Below, in pieces: positions 37,271-52,326 of a stretch of DNA of 64,000 bases. The notes under the pieces are model-generated. The model saw only the letters and a list, made by a program, of their open reading frames with translations. It was not told the DNA's origin and made no database searches. Made by a program: the position numbers and the translations under genes. Each line of letters begins with the position of its first letter. The first letter of the stretch is position 1. The DNA comes from Ifrita kowaldi (lineage: Eukaryota > Chordata > Aves > Passeriformes > Cinclosomatidae): the NCBI GenBank assembly GCA_013398055.1, contig VZRS01002401.1:109724-173723 (forward strand), written 5' to 3'.

Positions 37271-40200
37271 GAGACAGTTATTTTGGTTTTGAATCCTAAT
37301 ACAAGAGGACTTTTAAAATTGAATAATCAGTATCTCAGTTTTTAATTGTTTTAAAATCTCATTCCATCACTGTATTTAGCCTGGCCCTTGCTTCAGTCAA
37401 ACAGAAACTTCACCTTCAGTGCATTTGCACACAACTTCCAAAAGAGAAGAAGAAACAAAATTAAAAGGGAAACATGCAGAAAAATCCCATCTTTTTCATT
37501 TACTTTCCATCTCCATTCCATAAGGTAGGACAGTGAGGATGTTCCTTTTCACTGCAGCTTTGGTAGGATTCTGTGCTGTTTTCATGGCACAGTTCTTTAT
37601 TTCAGTCCCTCTTCCAACACCAGTGAGGAATTTCCCTCGGCTGTGGCGAATGCTAAGCCAGTCAGTGATGCTCTTTAATCACAGCTGCTTTCTGAAGCAA
37701 ATGGATTCTATTTTGATATAGTTAGACAGGATTTAAAGTTTTTATAAAATATGACTACATCCTGTCAGCTGTAAGGAATGGAGTGCCCTGTGGTCCCTGG
37801 CTGTGCAGCTCTGGTGATAAATGAGGTGAGAATCTCTCTGTGAGACAGACGAAGTGACTGGCACTCCATCATTAGCGTTTGTTTGAAGCCTGCAAATGCT
37901 ACTGTAAAATGTAAGTAGCTTATCAAAATCTACTGATAAGCAACTTAACTTTTCATGTTATATGACAGCATTATCGTTTAAATTAATACGCTGGAAACAT
38001 CTTTACAAAGTGTGTATTCGAATAGAGCAGAAAGACAGACAATTACCACTTTAAACAGCATTTAAGTTTGGCATTATATTGTAAACAATCCAGAAGGATT
38101 AGGTAGAAGATAAGTTTCTTTCTTTCTCTTTAGTTAAATAAACTTCAGCAGAGTTAAAAGCCATTACAAGAGTAACAAGAAATCCTCTCCAAACATATCT
38201 GCTAAGTAGAGATTAAGAACCTGGTAAACAAATCCGTGCAAGGCATCTATCAAAAGAGTTTGAGAAGACAGAAAAGCAGGAAGGCAGTGGGAAACTAAAG
38301 CTGCTTCCAGAGAGGCACCATTAAAAGTTCCACTTAATCGTTCAGGGACTTGGCCGGAAAAATACATTTACAGAGTTAAAATGAGAATCCTTCAAACCAT
38401 TACTGTGTTTCTAATGTCTGTGTATCGTGTCTTGTAAAAGAGGAAAACAAAAGCAGGTTCTCCCAGGCCTCCGCCTCCTGGGGGCCCAGGGAAGCCAGAG
38501 CAGCGACCCGAGGGGGCAGTGCTGAGCCCCCAAGCCAGGGCAGATCCTGGATGTCCTCTAGAGCTTCCTCATCTGTCCTGTCAGGGGCCGCGTGCTGACT
38601 GCTGAACCTCCCCGCAGCTTCCAGGGGGTTTCTTTATTACCATCACACACCCAACACGACACATCTGTAGGCTCCAGCCATGAGGATACTCCAGCCCAAA
38701 CCAATTTGAAACTTTTTATTCGGCACCTAGGAAAGAGCCTCTATGATTCTAATAAAAATAGCCCAGATAAGTCTCATATTCACACAATGTCAAAACACCA
38801 GCAAACCCTCCACACACAAAAAGATACAGAACCCCTTTCTGCTACACTCGAGACTCCCTGGCTTTCCCTTCTCTTCACCAGTATCCTCTGATGAACCTGT
38901 TGTCCTTTTTTTAACACTCACTCCTCCTCGTTTTCCAAATCATGGGTTAGCATCTCACCATAACTGCTTCTTTTTCTATTTTGAGAATAACTTCCCATTT
39001 TGAGGACAGTGTCACAGTTTGGAATCTGAGGAAATGAGCTGGTATTTGAAGCAGAACTCAGCACTCCACAACACATGGAGATCTACGTGGCTCTTGCTCA
39101 AGAGAGGGGCAAGACAAACTAAGACAAACCCACCACAAAATTGTGTAAATTATGCAATCTCACTTCAGTTTTCACCTCCCTCCATTGTCACTGCACGATC
39201 TCATCCCAAAATTTCTGGATACATTAGAAAGCTAATTTATCCTGCCATCTTCAATAATTTTACTTCATCACTTATTCCAGGTGTTGACTACTCAAGAATA
39301 AAATGGTTCTGCTTTTATTAGACAAAACTGTGACCAGTTAAAGTTGAAAACAGCCTAAAAAATCCCCCAAGAAATATAGTTATCTGAATTTGTTTCTAGA
39401 TGTCTGCCAAAAGGAAAAAAGAAAAAAATGTGGATTTTTTTTTCTTATAAAAGCAAATCCTCAAGACAGCCTTTAAACACCCCTCCAAAGAAACAGAGGC
39501 TGATTTTATAACCCAAAACTTTCTGTACCGCGTGGACCTTAAGTAGCACAACTGGTAGCACTACTGAAGATTTATGGCTTATGACTTGCTCATATTTAAT
39601 TTGTAACCAAACACTTCCCCTTCCTCTTAGCTACCTCAGAACTTTTGATTAACTCTTGTTTTCACAGGTCAGAGGTTAAGCAAAGGAAGGGAAGCGCTCT
39701 GCAGTGAGATTGCCCAGAGCCCGGAGAGTGGAGCAGCCCCTCCCAGCAGCATCAAACCAGCCAGGGACGGCACAGCACCCAGCAGAGCTGAAGTTCAAAG
39801 ACTCCAATGAGCATAAATCAGATCGGGGTTGAAGAGTAAACAAAAACAAAGGGTCAATCTGAAATTTCAGCTCTTTTTTTAGCTTTACCCCCATTTTCAG
39901 TTTCCTCACCCTGATAGAGACAGATCTGCCACAAGCCCTGAGAATGAAAGCAAAGCCTCATCGGCTGGGGCTTATCTGAGCTGAGAGCTCTGCTGAGCTC
40001 TCCCTCTGAACCTCCTACAGTGAGGGGCACTGCCCCAGCCAGGAAAGCTGCTCCTGGCCCAGCCAGGCCTGCCCAAACTCCCTGCAGGGCTGCACAGCAC
40101 CTTGGTCACTGACTCACCTGTCAGCACCTTCTTGGTGGCTCCTTGAAAGCACAAAACATCATTATTTACACGTGTCACAGCAATCAGGGGCAGCAGAACC

Positions 40201-43200
40201 TTGAGACAACAGCGCTGAGCTGCCGGGGAAACACAAAGGGCTCCAAAAATGTGGGGTTTAAACAGCAGTGAAAAACCAACAACTGAGGACCAGGCTCAGA
40301 AAACAGCACAGGGAGAAAAAGGAACAAATCAGCATGAAAAGGACGCCAGCCATGGCTGTGGGCTGGGCCAGTGCAGGTCTGGGGGTTTGTCTTCCCCAGG
40401 ACATTCACTGAAACAAACACCTGAAGCTGAGACAGGTCAAACAGTACCTGTGGATACAGAGCAGAAAGGCCACAACAGCACACCAAAAATGGATGCCTCA
40501 TTTTACTCTATTTCTATCCCAAGCCAGAAGATGCAACGACTCTAAGAATAGCACAGGGGAAATCTTTAAGAAGATCTACACTGGCATCCAGTTGATTTCT
40601 TGATCAAGGAAAAGATGCCTTCCTCAGGAAAAAACACCTGTTTCTTATCCAGTTCTGAAGGATTACTAATGAAGAGAGAGTTTGATAATAAATGTCCTTT
40701 CTTTGAGATGTGAAAATTCCACCATTATAATTTCTTTTGATATTTTCTGATGGCTCATTAGGATGAAGGAGAGTCATAAGTTACAGCATGTACCTCTCCA
40801 AATCCACAGACACCGTGTCCATCCAGGGGCAAGGGTAGAGCAGGGCTGGGCAAACACCAAACACGGGGTGGAACCAGCAATTTGCTTACTGTTAGAAAGG
40901 TAAATCTCCAGTGAAGTTGGCTTAAAAAAGGAGAGACTTTCCAGGGTTCCTTGTAGCAGGCAACCAGGAAGGAGGACCCAATAGCAGGATAACCAACCTG
41001 GGAATGCTGAACTCATCAAACCCAACTCCCAGGGAGCACTCCAGGGTTTGGGAACTTTGTCAGCAGAAACGCTCCGTGTTGCAGTGCAGCAGCAGCAAGC
41101 CCCAGTGGCAAGGGGGACCTTTTCAAATGATTTATGAAGATTTGCCAATTGCCATAGCAACCATTTATAAAACTAATTTTTAATATTGCCGGCTCCAGAA
41201 TTCCATTCACTGGTGTGCTGACACCATGAAAAAGCAGAGCCAACACCAGGAAAGGTACCTGTGAAACCTTTGGTTTCCTCTGAACCTGTGAAGTCCCACC
41301 TTGGTTCACACAATTCCTAGAGCACCAGAGCAGCTCCTGGGCCGTGTGCAGGCTGAGCTGCACTCAGGTACAGCTCTCATTTGAAATTAATGGGACACAG
41401 TAACTAGTCTGACATCAACACATTTCATGCAGCATCTCCTCCTAGACTGAGTTGCAAGCACACATAACTTTTACTCCTTCCATTCGCACAGATCAGAAGT
41501 GGAATTTTTAACATGTATTTATTTATAACACATACTATATATATTTTGATAACAGCATAACCAACTGCCATCTCCCTTGCAAAACAGAACAGTCATTTCC
41601 ATTTTGCAGATGGGCACACTTCTCTGTGGTGACAGGCTTACAAAATCTGTCTGTATTAGCCAGGATTGGTTTCAAGGAGTTCCCAAATCTTGACCTTTTT
41701 GCTCAGCACAATAATCTACAGTGACCTAGAACACAGAATACAATCATGATCTCAGATATTATATGAACTATAGATGCATCATCACTAACTTCACTGACAA
41801 AAGTGTAAGGAAGAGGAAATTCAGGCCAAATGCTTCTTCTGCCAGCACAACTCATACATGTGCCACTAAAACACCCAGTGCTTCAGTTCATGGACTCTGA
41901 AGAGCAGATAATAACAAATCAGAATTCCCACCCAGGTGCCCAGGTCCTTGGCTGTGGCAGTGATGTCACTGCGGAGCCCAGCAGGGTGACACCCTGCAAC
42001 AGGAGTGACCTGTGCCACAGGGGCACCTGCACCTCTCCCTGTGTCCCCCCCGCACCATCACTGTACCCAACGGCAGAACTCCAGCACAGCCAGGAGAGCT
42101 GAAAATCCCAAGAAAGATTCAGCAGCTGGAAAAAAGCCATGGAATTGCTTATCATTATTATTACTATTACTACTGCCATTTTTCATTTCAATGTATGAAC
42201 GCAGTGAAGGTTCCTGGTGAAGCAGAACACATCTTCTGACTCACAGTGCCTATCAATTCCTGCAGGACAAACGACAGATCCTCAGCAGGAACTCAGAAGG
42301 AGCTTTGTGGATAATCCCAACACCGTGTTTGAAAAAATGCAAACATATCAAAAATTACTCCAGTCTCTTGGTGACTTGTTATCTTAGGACTTCTTGCATT
42401 TAAAGATAAAACTCTGCAATTTATACTTAAACCAAATATTGCTTCTTTCCATCCTCCTGTGCCTGCCAACTAATGATTCTCCTCCCAGCCAGCATTATTC
42501 CTAATCATGGAATCATGTTCTATTTTAAATTAGTAATGGTTCTAATGATGAACTCAGTTATGTTTGCCAAGCCACAATGCTCTTCAGGGGTTCTATGCAA
42601 ACATGATTTTAAATAGCAAAAACACATTATCAAAACACCTTTTCCTTCCCTTCATTAAAAGTATTCATTTCCCTTTTTAATTATTTCTAAATTTCAGCTT
42701 AATTTTTAACAGTAAAGATGATGTAAAATTAAATTAAACTACAAATTTTTAAAACTAATCCCTTTTCTCTGCCCAAGAGAGGGATGACTCTCCACATGCT
42801 ATTATTTTCCTTGCAGGAATACATTATCAATTTTTTTTCCCACCTTCTTTTCCTTCCATTACCCAGGGTTTCCAGCATCTTTACAAAATGCATTTGAAAG
42901 AACCACGGCATCTCTAGGCTCATTTGGGAATTTCCATAGGCTAAATTCCCAGTTCAGCTGTCTCTCTGTTCCAGTGTCTTCCCTACACCTCATGGACCTC
43001 AGTGCCTCGTTATTCTCTGCTCTAGACTCAGTCTATTGACACCTTCTCACACTTAGCAGCTTAAGCACAGACACCCCAAATCTCCATAGCAACCCCTGTG
43101 CATGTGGATGAGATGCAGCCTTACCTTCCAGGGGAGCAGCCAACAGCCTCCTTTGAACATCAGCTTTTTATTTATTTATTTCAGTTTTGCCTGATTCAGA

Positions 43201-44565
43201 CCTGCCTCACTGTAAGTGCCCCTGCCAGTGCACGAAGCCAGCTGCACCCTTGCCTCTCCTTGCTCCCACAGGATTTCTTCTCTTCCTGCATTTTCCCCAA
43301 TTTTGTAATAAACTCCCCTTTGATTATTACCTATGAGTGATCCTTCCAGGATTCAGCTGAAAGTTATGCAGCTTAAGCATGACTCATGTACACATTTTAG
43401 AAGTACTAAACCCCACAGAACTGGATCTCATCTTACGGAGCATCTTAATAAATAATTGTCAACAGCAAGTGCTTACTTTGCTGACTTGCCATTGTGTATT
43501 AACAATAAAAGTCAATTAAAACATCCCCTTTCCAGTTTTCCTGCACAGTGTGACCATGTCTGAGCAGTTACAGCAAGTCTCCCTCGCACAAAGCCTCCCA
43601 AGTTCCCTAAATGCCAGCACTGAGCCCAGCCCTTCCCAAAGAGCTCCCGTGGCCCTGGAGCTGCAGCTCACAAAGGAGCTCAAGGGAGCTGAATGCCCCC
43701 AGAACAACACTGAGCCAGAAAACTGCAACAAAGAGATTTATGATGTAACAATTTTACATTTTAGTCAAGCTAAGAAGTGCCAGGGCAGCTCGAGATGTCC
43801 GTTCCGAGGGGCTTTTGTTCGTACACTGCCATTTAATTGGGACATGGCAACGGGAACTGTAGGCTGAGTGGGACAAAGCTGTCACCCTTCCCCGGGCTCT
43901 TTGTGGTCACTCTGAAATCTTGAGGGCAAAAAGAGTCCAGTGCAGCTGCACTGTGGAATTTCTGTAAATAGAAGGAATTCAGAGGAGTTTAGCATGACAC
44001 TGTGTGGCACCGTGCAGCACCCACAGCCACCTCCTGGCCTCTCATGGAGAAGGGACAAAACAACTTCATTTTACAGTCTGAAAAATAAACAGCTTTTTCA
44101 TTAAAAACGTGCCTTGGACTTTCATTGGGAAACATTTCATCCAAAACCAATGGGTTTTGGGAGCCTGGAGCACTACAGATCACTCTGGGAAGCAGAAATC
44201 CCACATCTACAGGGATTCTACCCAGGGCCAGAACCACCACCCTCTGCTCCGTACAAGGGACTGGATGTTCACAGACACAGACACAGCATGGCTTAGAATG
44301 TGCAAAATTTGACGTATCTTCCATAGTCAAGCTTTCTCCTTGTGAATTACTAATCACTCTTAAATTTTAGAATGCTTACTGGATTTTATGATAGGCTATT
44401 TTGTGTCCAGTTTATTTCAGAAGTATCTTTGTGGCGTGGTCTGTTGTTGGGACTGTCTGTTCTCCCTCTGGTAGATCATTCACAATCATAAGGTGTCTCA
44501 TTCCTTTTCAGAAGAGAAACTTGTAGATCTTTGGAGTTTTTTAGTTTAAGATCAACAAAGAAACT

Positions 44566-44583
44566 TCTCAAACATGTTTGAGA
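44566..44583. repeat. 18-bp perfect palindrome containing AAACATGTTT
   Basis: TCTCAAACATGTTTGAGA is self-complementary. The central AAACATGTTT fits the p53-family half-site RRRCWWGYYY and also reads as two opposed forkhead TGTTT cores. Only one half-site is present, so p53 binding would be weak. Confidence 0.5.
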
Positions 44584-47500
44584 GCAAAGGGCTTAAGGAG
44601 TCCTTTGTTTTTTTGCTCTAAAAACAAACATGAAGAGGGTAGAGAACAGCCTTAAACTGAGAAAAGTTATAGATGATACTGGCTCTAAATTATCTGGACT
44701 TTAAAAAATTTGGTTATAAAGGAGTTAGAGCAGTTTGGCACATGAAGCTGGATTTTAAAAAGCAGGATGCACTAGACAGCATGAGAGCCTCAAGATCCCC
44801 GCCAAAGTGACAATACAGAGAGAGGATTCCAAAGGCTTAGCTTGTCAAGGAATCTCTCTGCTCAAACCATGTTTAAAAGCACACATGAAAGTGCTGGAAG
44901 AGAGAATTCTAGATGTGGCAGACAATCAGAGATCCCACTAGGTTTGAGACATCTGGCATCAGTTGAAATCCATCACATTTCATTTGGGGATCAAAGCCTG
45001 CTGTTAAGTCTATCACAGGTTGAAACAGTAGATCCTGAACAGCCTTTTCATCCCAATGCAAATTAACCCTTTTTCCTTGACCAGAGAAACAGCTCCTTTT
45101 CATTACTGACTCCAATCATATGTGCTTGTCAAGCTATGCCCTCTAGTACTAAGTTTCAGCTGAAATTTCAGTAGCATTACGAACTTTTTATTATAAATCA
45201 AAAGTGCTCCCTCCCAGCCACCAGGCCCCATGCTCTGGCACGAGCTGCAGTGAGCTCCAAAGCCACTCTGGGACAGAGTTTGTGTCACCATCTGTAATGC
45301 AGATAAATTCCGGAAGGGAAGAAAAATTTTACACACCTCTGTGCTCAAGAGCCCCACTGCACAGCAGCCAGCTGTGCCCAGCTGCTAAAGGGATTTGCCA
45401 CATACTGAAAAGTCAAAGCAGAGCATCAGGTGCGTATTTGTGATACCTGTGTGTGAGTTCTGAGACACGACGGTGAGTCCTTGCGTTTTGGTAAATTAAC
45501 TACAGAGAACATTGGGGTAGGGAATGAGTATACTTCAGTATCAGAGGAGAAAACAATTACATGTACCCCTCTTCTGCATTCCCCAAACCCACTTGTGTTC
45601 CCTACTGGCAAGAAACAAAGTTAAGTGAAGCAAGGGGGTTTACAGTTCCCTCACAGGGAGGGAGCTTCAGCTTCATCACAGTGAAGAAATATTCACATGC
45701 TCAGAGGGAGTACACACGGCTCCTAACAATAACCAAAGTTGGTAGGAAGTCATAAAAGTTAAACCCAAGCAGAGCTGAAAGAGCCAAGTGAAAAATTCAT
45801 AATTATGTCAGCGCTGTGGTACTTGCAACTGATAATTTGAGAATGCAAGGGACTGGGTTAGGCACGTAAAAATCACCTTACTTTCAGCAAAGAAGTACTT
45901 GCAGAGCAAGATGTCAATAGGAAGGTTATAAAGATCAAGTCAGGGTCTGGTATTTGAGTGCAGATTGTTTATGGTTTAGGATTCACAGCAAACATTCAGA
46001 TGTAAAAATAAGCATACAAAACAATAGTACTTGACTCTTCACCTGCAGAAACACCATTGATGAACCTATCCACAGAATTCCTGAAAATGTATGACACATA
46101 AATTAACAGAAAAGTCTTTCTGGCCCGTTTCCTGGCCAACGAGCCCAATTTTTATTTATAAGACTTCTTGTCTAACCATCAGCTTAAGCAAATGATTAAA
46201 ACAGGAAATTGCCCACAATCATTTTATTCTCTGAATACTCAAACACTCATAAATTCTAAAACACAGTGAGGAAAGTTACTGCAGGTAATGCTCGCTCAGT
46301 GTGGAGGAAGATCTGTCCCTTATCAAGCACGTTCATAAACAGCCAGAGTTACAAATGAGGGGTTTTATTTGGGCTCCCTGCACAGCCCAGGGAACTCTGC
46401 CTCTAAGAAGCCACACAAAGCCTCTCTCCCATGATTACAGAGTGCCTGGATCACGGTTCCTATTGGAACAATATGCACAAGTTACTCCAGCAGCTTTTCT
46501 CAGCAGTTCCACCTCTCGAGCAGCCCCAGCGTCTCCAATTACCTCTGCATAACCCGAGGGCTCTGCCACAGCTCCAGGTTTGAAGGAGGAAGTTGCCATG
46601 TAATCTCATTGGGAATGTTGTACACATCTGTCAGCAGGCACAGGATGCTCTCGCTCCTGACACATGCATTTGTAAGCCTTCAGACAGCAACCCAAAAGTG
46701 ATCCATTTGTGGAAGAGAGGATCTATCCATCTTGTACTTTAACTACTTCCTCCCTGCTTTTTTGATGCCAGGGAGGGGGTTTTCCCCAAGGTGATGCACT
46801 AATTCAGTTTGTATTAGCTCTAAGATGAAGTTTCCAAGCCAGTCAGCCAGGGCCAAAGGTAATAAAAAGTGACATGATTTAATTACTTCTGTTACAATTG
46901 TTCAGCAACGAAAGAAGGTGCAACACAAAGGTCTAATTAATTAAGTAAAATTGGTTTCTGGTCAGAAGGCAAGACCAGTGAAGTAGCTGGACTGACTGTA
47001 GTACTCTCAGCTTTATCCAATTCCACCAGTAGTGATACATTACTAACACTCGGCATTTTTGTTGTGATCCTTCTCATTGATATTTTACAAAAGTGTTTTG
47101 ACTTGCAGTTAAGATTAAAGCTTCAACAAAATCTGCAATAAACTTCCTTTGACATACCTTCACTATTCTTCACATTTACTGTAAGTCAGTTAAATTAGTA
47201 TTGCCCTGGATTGGCAATGTAGAGGGAAGAGGAGAAGAAAGGGGGGGGATGTTTGTTTTTAGGGATCCTGGGTCTCAGGTCTCCCAGGCCTGTAGCCAGT
47301 GTGAACGTAAATCCACTCAGGAGCCTTCTCCAGTTCAACTGATTTCTCATTTTCCTGTAAATATTATGACCAACAAGATCACTAAGAGTCTGTGCATGAT
47401 TTACTGCCACAATTGGAAAAAACCATGAATCCTTTTGCACCCCAAAGCATTCCCAGGAGAAGGTGGCAAACTGCACTGAAGGTGGAAAAGCTTGCAGGGC

Positions 47501-50500
47501 CAGGACTGCTGGAATGCGTGGAACTGCACAAGTTCAGACATTTTCTTCAAGGATACGGACTTTAAAGACACAGAGAACTAGAAGTGTTCGGGATCACTGT
47601 AATGGAAGCAATAATTCTGCTTGTCCAGAACTGGGAGAGCTGATGAACAGCCCAGCTCTGGAAGCAGCTCCCTCTGGAAAGCATGGCTGCAGGGAGCTCG
47701 GAACATCCCTGACAGTGCAAGGCCCCAAACCTGTTGCTGCGTGTCCTGGAGCGTTTCCATACTCACCTTCCTTGCCCTGGCTGCCCCAGCCCTGCTCCAG
47801 GATCCCACCCTCCCGCTGGCTCCGGGCCCCACGGGAGGGTTTGGCCCTGGCAGTGCGTGCAAAGGGAGCGTGAGGAAGCTGAGGCTGCGAGCACGGCAGC
47901 CCTGGCTCAGGACCAACAGAAAGCAGGGAAAAGCAAGAATGGAACACTCTCCAAGTTTAACTGGGATGCACATTTCTCTGGGACACCGCTTGAACTCAAG
48001 AGCTCCAAGGCTTCTCCTTTTGCACCAGCACTGTGGAACAAACCCCTGCAGCCGCGCGGCAGCAGCGCCCATCAGTGCAGGTTCCAGAGTGAGATTTGGA
48101 AGCATTTGCACAATTATGCTGCTCATAATTCAAACTCTGTTTTGTGTCTGTTGTTATAGGTCACTGTTGGCCAGATGGAAAATATTAAGGAAAAAGGATT
48201 GCAACTAAATCAATCGGCTGTAGAGTGCTGCCAAAAGGCCCCAGGCTAACTACAAGCAGATTTGCAGGCAGGCTCTGCTCCGGCACAAGGCGGGATCTGG
48301 CACATCCTCTGCCCTGCCTAACAGCAGGAGGGCACGGGGCCAGCTGAGAGCGGCTACTGTGCCAAACAGACTGTGCAGGGCTTGCTGCTTGAATGCTTCC
48401 ACAGAAAGGCAGAATCGATGGGCTCTCTGTAAACAACTCCCTGTACTTCTGGCTGCTACTAACTCACAAGTGGGATAACTTTATCCCACTACAACGTTAA
48501 TGGAAGTACACAGCTCAGCCTTGCTACCAAAATCAACATGGAAATAAATAAACACCAGTGTTAAAGGACAACACTTCAACTTTCAACTAAGAATAATGAT
48601 GTGTACATGCACATACATAGTGGAACACAAAATCAGCATCTTTACTCCAATGCCAAGCACTGTATGGGCATTCTTTGCAACCTGTGATTTACAAGTAGGG
48701 AGAGAGGCTAAAGATTGACTGTTGAAAATTTGACTTTTAATATTTATTTCCAATACCAATACTTCCCAGGACATACCATTTCTTTTTGTACAGCTCATGG
48801 CTGCACTTACCAATGAGCAGGTCCAGCTTACCTAGGAAGTTCTGTGGGAAAAAACATCTTCCTAATGCCACCCAAGTAACCTCTTATGCACTCAGCATCT
48901 GAGTGCAGCCAGCCATGCCTGCAGATAAAACTTCAAACTCACTAGATGGACATAAATAATTTCTGTCTCTAGTGGACAGTAAGAGAAAAAAATGATAGAA
49001 ACAGAGGGGAGCTTCTGATTCAAACATCATCACCATCTGATCACACAGAGTAAAGCTTCTGCAGCAAAGACTTCACATCCCCTACTCCAGCCATAAGGCA
49101 TTGTTAGCTTATTCAAATTACTATTATCTTGTTTAAAGGCACTTGAGCAAGAGAAGATACTAGGCACTACAGACTTTCTGAAAGAAGTCTCTAGAGTCTA
49201 CAAAATGGTTAATGGCAGAGATGAAAATAGAAGACCATAAATATGCAGAAATAATACAAAATTCTATTCTTCTTTTCCTGGAACAGTAGTTTGAAATAGT
49301 TCATCTCTATCTTGTAAAACTTGTAAGGACAATAATGGAAAAACCACAGGAAGTTTGGAAGAGCTATACTGGAGACAGTGTATCAGGAAGAAGAAACACA
49401 AAGCAGATAGCTAAATTTAATTGATGTCAAGCTCCCTCTTCACTAGGTTCATCACTTTTCCATATATATTCTGACAAGCAACTGAAAATAAGAGCCAGTG
49501 TCTGTTTAAGTGAATCAGCAGGGGTAAAAACCCTAAACTTTTGAGATGTAAACTGTTTTATAAACATGTCAAGTTAAGGCAGAATGCCTGCAGCACCCGG
49601 AGCCCCTCTGGCCCTGCACACGCACTCGGGGCGTTCGCACATTTTCCGAGCCACTTCAGCTCAATTTCCTGTCACCCAGCACAGAGAGCCGCCCTGGTTT
49701 GCTACAGTTACAGCTTGTAAGAAACTCCAGTTCCTGTGAAAAAAGGTCAGGCTGCAGCTCCGAGTCCTGCCTGCCCTCTCCTCTTTTCTCTGTAAGGCCC
49801 GTGCAAAGGAACTGACAAATCTCTGCTCTCCAGCTCTCACTGACAGTCAGTGCAAGTGCTGAAGCCACTGCTAACAAAATAATAATGAAAAAAAAAATCT
49901 ATGAAGGCATCAGAGGCTCAACAGCAACATTTTTATTAGTTACAATTCTGTTGTAGTGTTGAATCAGATATCCAATTGCCCATGATTTATACATGTATTT
50001 TGTGGCCTTTCCCATGTCTAACAGAAGCGGTTTGCCATTTGCTTTCATCTCCCAAGCATTTTAAGCAGAACAGGGATTCCAGGGTCGATACACCTCAAGG
50101 ACCAAACAGACTGTCCAAAAAGTGTTCCAAGCATTTCCAGCCATTACCAAACATCTTCTGCAAGGCTTCAAAGTATCATACAGATACATATGGAAGCAAA
50201 ACATTGATTTCACTTTTTACCATTTTATTCAACATACAACTATAGTAAATCCTCAGAAAATAAAGACTGGACTTTTTTCCTACATAATTAACCAGTAAAA
50301 TTTTTTGTGTCTACACAGAAATCTAACAGCAAAAAGGGGAAGGAAAGAAACCAAGTTAAACAGATTTAAATGGAGACAGAGAGATGGAGGGGGTTTTTTG
50401 TTTGTTTTTTTAAGGCTGTGTCTGCCCATGGGTTATATACAGTCACTGCTTGCAGCTTTGACTTGTAATTACAACTTTAAACTAGCAAAAGAAATTCTTC

Positions 50501-52308
50501 CTCTGTTGTAGGACAGCCCAGTTACATTATCAGTTCTCTTTCTTTCTTTTCAAAAATGTGTATTATACGCAAACTTCTTTTAAATAGTAATTACAAATTT
50601 AAATTATATAAACGAATAAAAGTATTGCTCTCACACAGACTGCACTGAATTAAGTGAAGCCTTACCAAGGAAAAGCACCCAAAGCCTACTCAGCCTGCCA
50701 GAACAAAAGTACTCCAGGTGCACTCATGGCTTCCGTCACTAACAGAACCCAGCAGTCCCGGCTCCTCCTTGTTCTCTGTGCTGGGTCCCTTCCCCATCTT
50801 CCAATTCATTCCAAAAAGAGCAGTGTAACTACCTTCTCACCAAGCCCCAAACAGTATTCCTATTCATTTACTTCATGTATGCAAAGGAAAAACACAAAGC
50901 GTGAAGCCACTGTAAATCAGGTAAGAATTTTTAGTTAACAAGAAGAATTCAAAGGCTCAGCCTTCCCATGTATCAGATTGCTGCTAAATACACTAAAAAC
51001 CTTGCTGTTAATGTCAGGGTCTGTACACTGCACAGAAGAACATTCCTATTAACACCACTTCAAAGAATGCATCACAAATCTGTGCCTTTTGCTGTTCCAA
51101 ACTTTCATCCAGACCCAGTGAGGACGGGACGTCCTTCCTTATTCACCTGTAACCTCCTTCTCAAACAACAGCTACAGAACATTCTAGAACAACAACAAAA
51201 TATATCCATCTTTCCAATTTAAGTATTTAATAATTTTCAGGGGTTATTAAAGAATTTCCATAGGCTCAAGCTTTTGTGGAGCTGAATGACTCCAACCTGG
51301 CTCACTAACATGAACAAAGTGTTCATGGCAGCCAAGTCACCTCTGGAGAAGTGGGTGAAATCCAGTGAAACCCACATTATTTCAGCTGCTCAGGAAATAC
51401 TTCAGTAGAAGTCCAGTCTGAGGCTACAAACACCAGCACAAGGATTCAAAGACAATGATAAAGATTAAGAAAAGGGCAAGAATCCTATTTCTCCAGTGGA
51501 AGAGGATGGAAACAAGGGGGAAGCAGATTCCCGTTTCTTCCGCCCTCTTCCTCTCCATCTCTGGAAAACAGCAGTCAGTACTGGTCAGTGTGGCCTTGTC
51601 CTTGGGAGAAACCAGCTTCACTCCTCCCCTTTGCACCCACTATTCCATTCCTTAAAAAAATCCCACAGGAGATATTCCAACAGACAAATCAACCTTACAC
51701 TGTGTACATGTGTAGGAAATCAAGCCTTTTAAAAGTACCTGAATCTAAACTCTAATATCTGGGTGTTTTAACAGTGCAGATTGTTCAAAGAATGTTGAAC
51801 CTGTGGGATCTCACATCACAGCAGAAAGTGTCATGGTAAATAAATGAACTCACTGATGGGGTGGTGAAAAGTACAATTTAAGGCAGGTGAGCCTTCGTGC
51901 AACCAGATACTGAATCCCCCACCACTGAATCAGCTGAAGACACACAGAACCCAGCAAGTGGAAAAACTTGTAAAGAAATGAGTGCACATAAAAGAGGTGT
52001 TGTAAATTTAACCCTTTCATAGTGTGATAATAAGGTTTTTCAAAATGCAATACAGCCCCATTTTACAATAATGTCCAAATTCTAAAACCAAAATGCATTT
52101 TCTCCCCCAAGCATCAATATTTTTCTGTGGCTTTTGGCCAAATCAATGAAAAGGGAAAATTCTAGAAGACAACAGGACAATTACTATAAAACAAGCCCCA
52201 CCACAAACACTCGATCTCCTCCCCCAGAGGAGGTACCGGCGGGGCTGTGGGGCTGAGCCCTCTTCCCCAGCAGGGCCCAGGGGCAGGGTGGGCACTGCCC
52301 GGGGCTCC

Positions 52309-52326
52309 GGGTAGGGCAGGGCAGGG
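52309..52326 (+). other. G-quadruplex motif
   Basis: The plus strand has GGGTAGGGCAGGGCAGGG, four G3 runs with 2-nt loops. More G-runs lie just upstream (52280-52304). The motif lies on the template strand for DENND1A transcription. It is embedded in a GC-rich block of about 52225-52430. Confidence 0.6.

Noticed and set aside
38495..38520. CTCF-like CCCGAGGGGGCAGTG
   Set aside because: Mismatches in the first half of the core (CCASY) make it too weak to list.
45128..45142. CTCF-like ACTAGAGGGCAT on the minus strand
   Set aside because: The first two C positions and the trailing positions do not match.
47578..48208. Candidate novel protein-coding gene from 141-195-codon frames
   Set aside because: Frames overlap on both strands, follow GC content, show no domain and have no convincing splice context.
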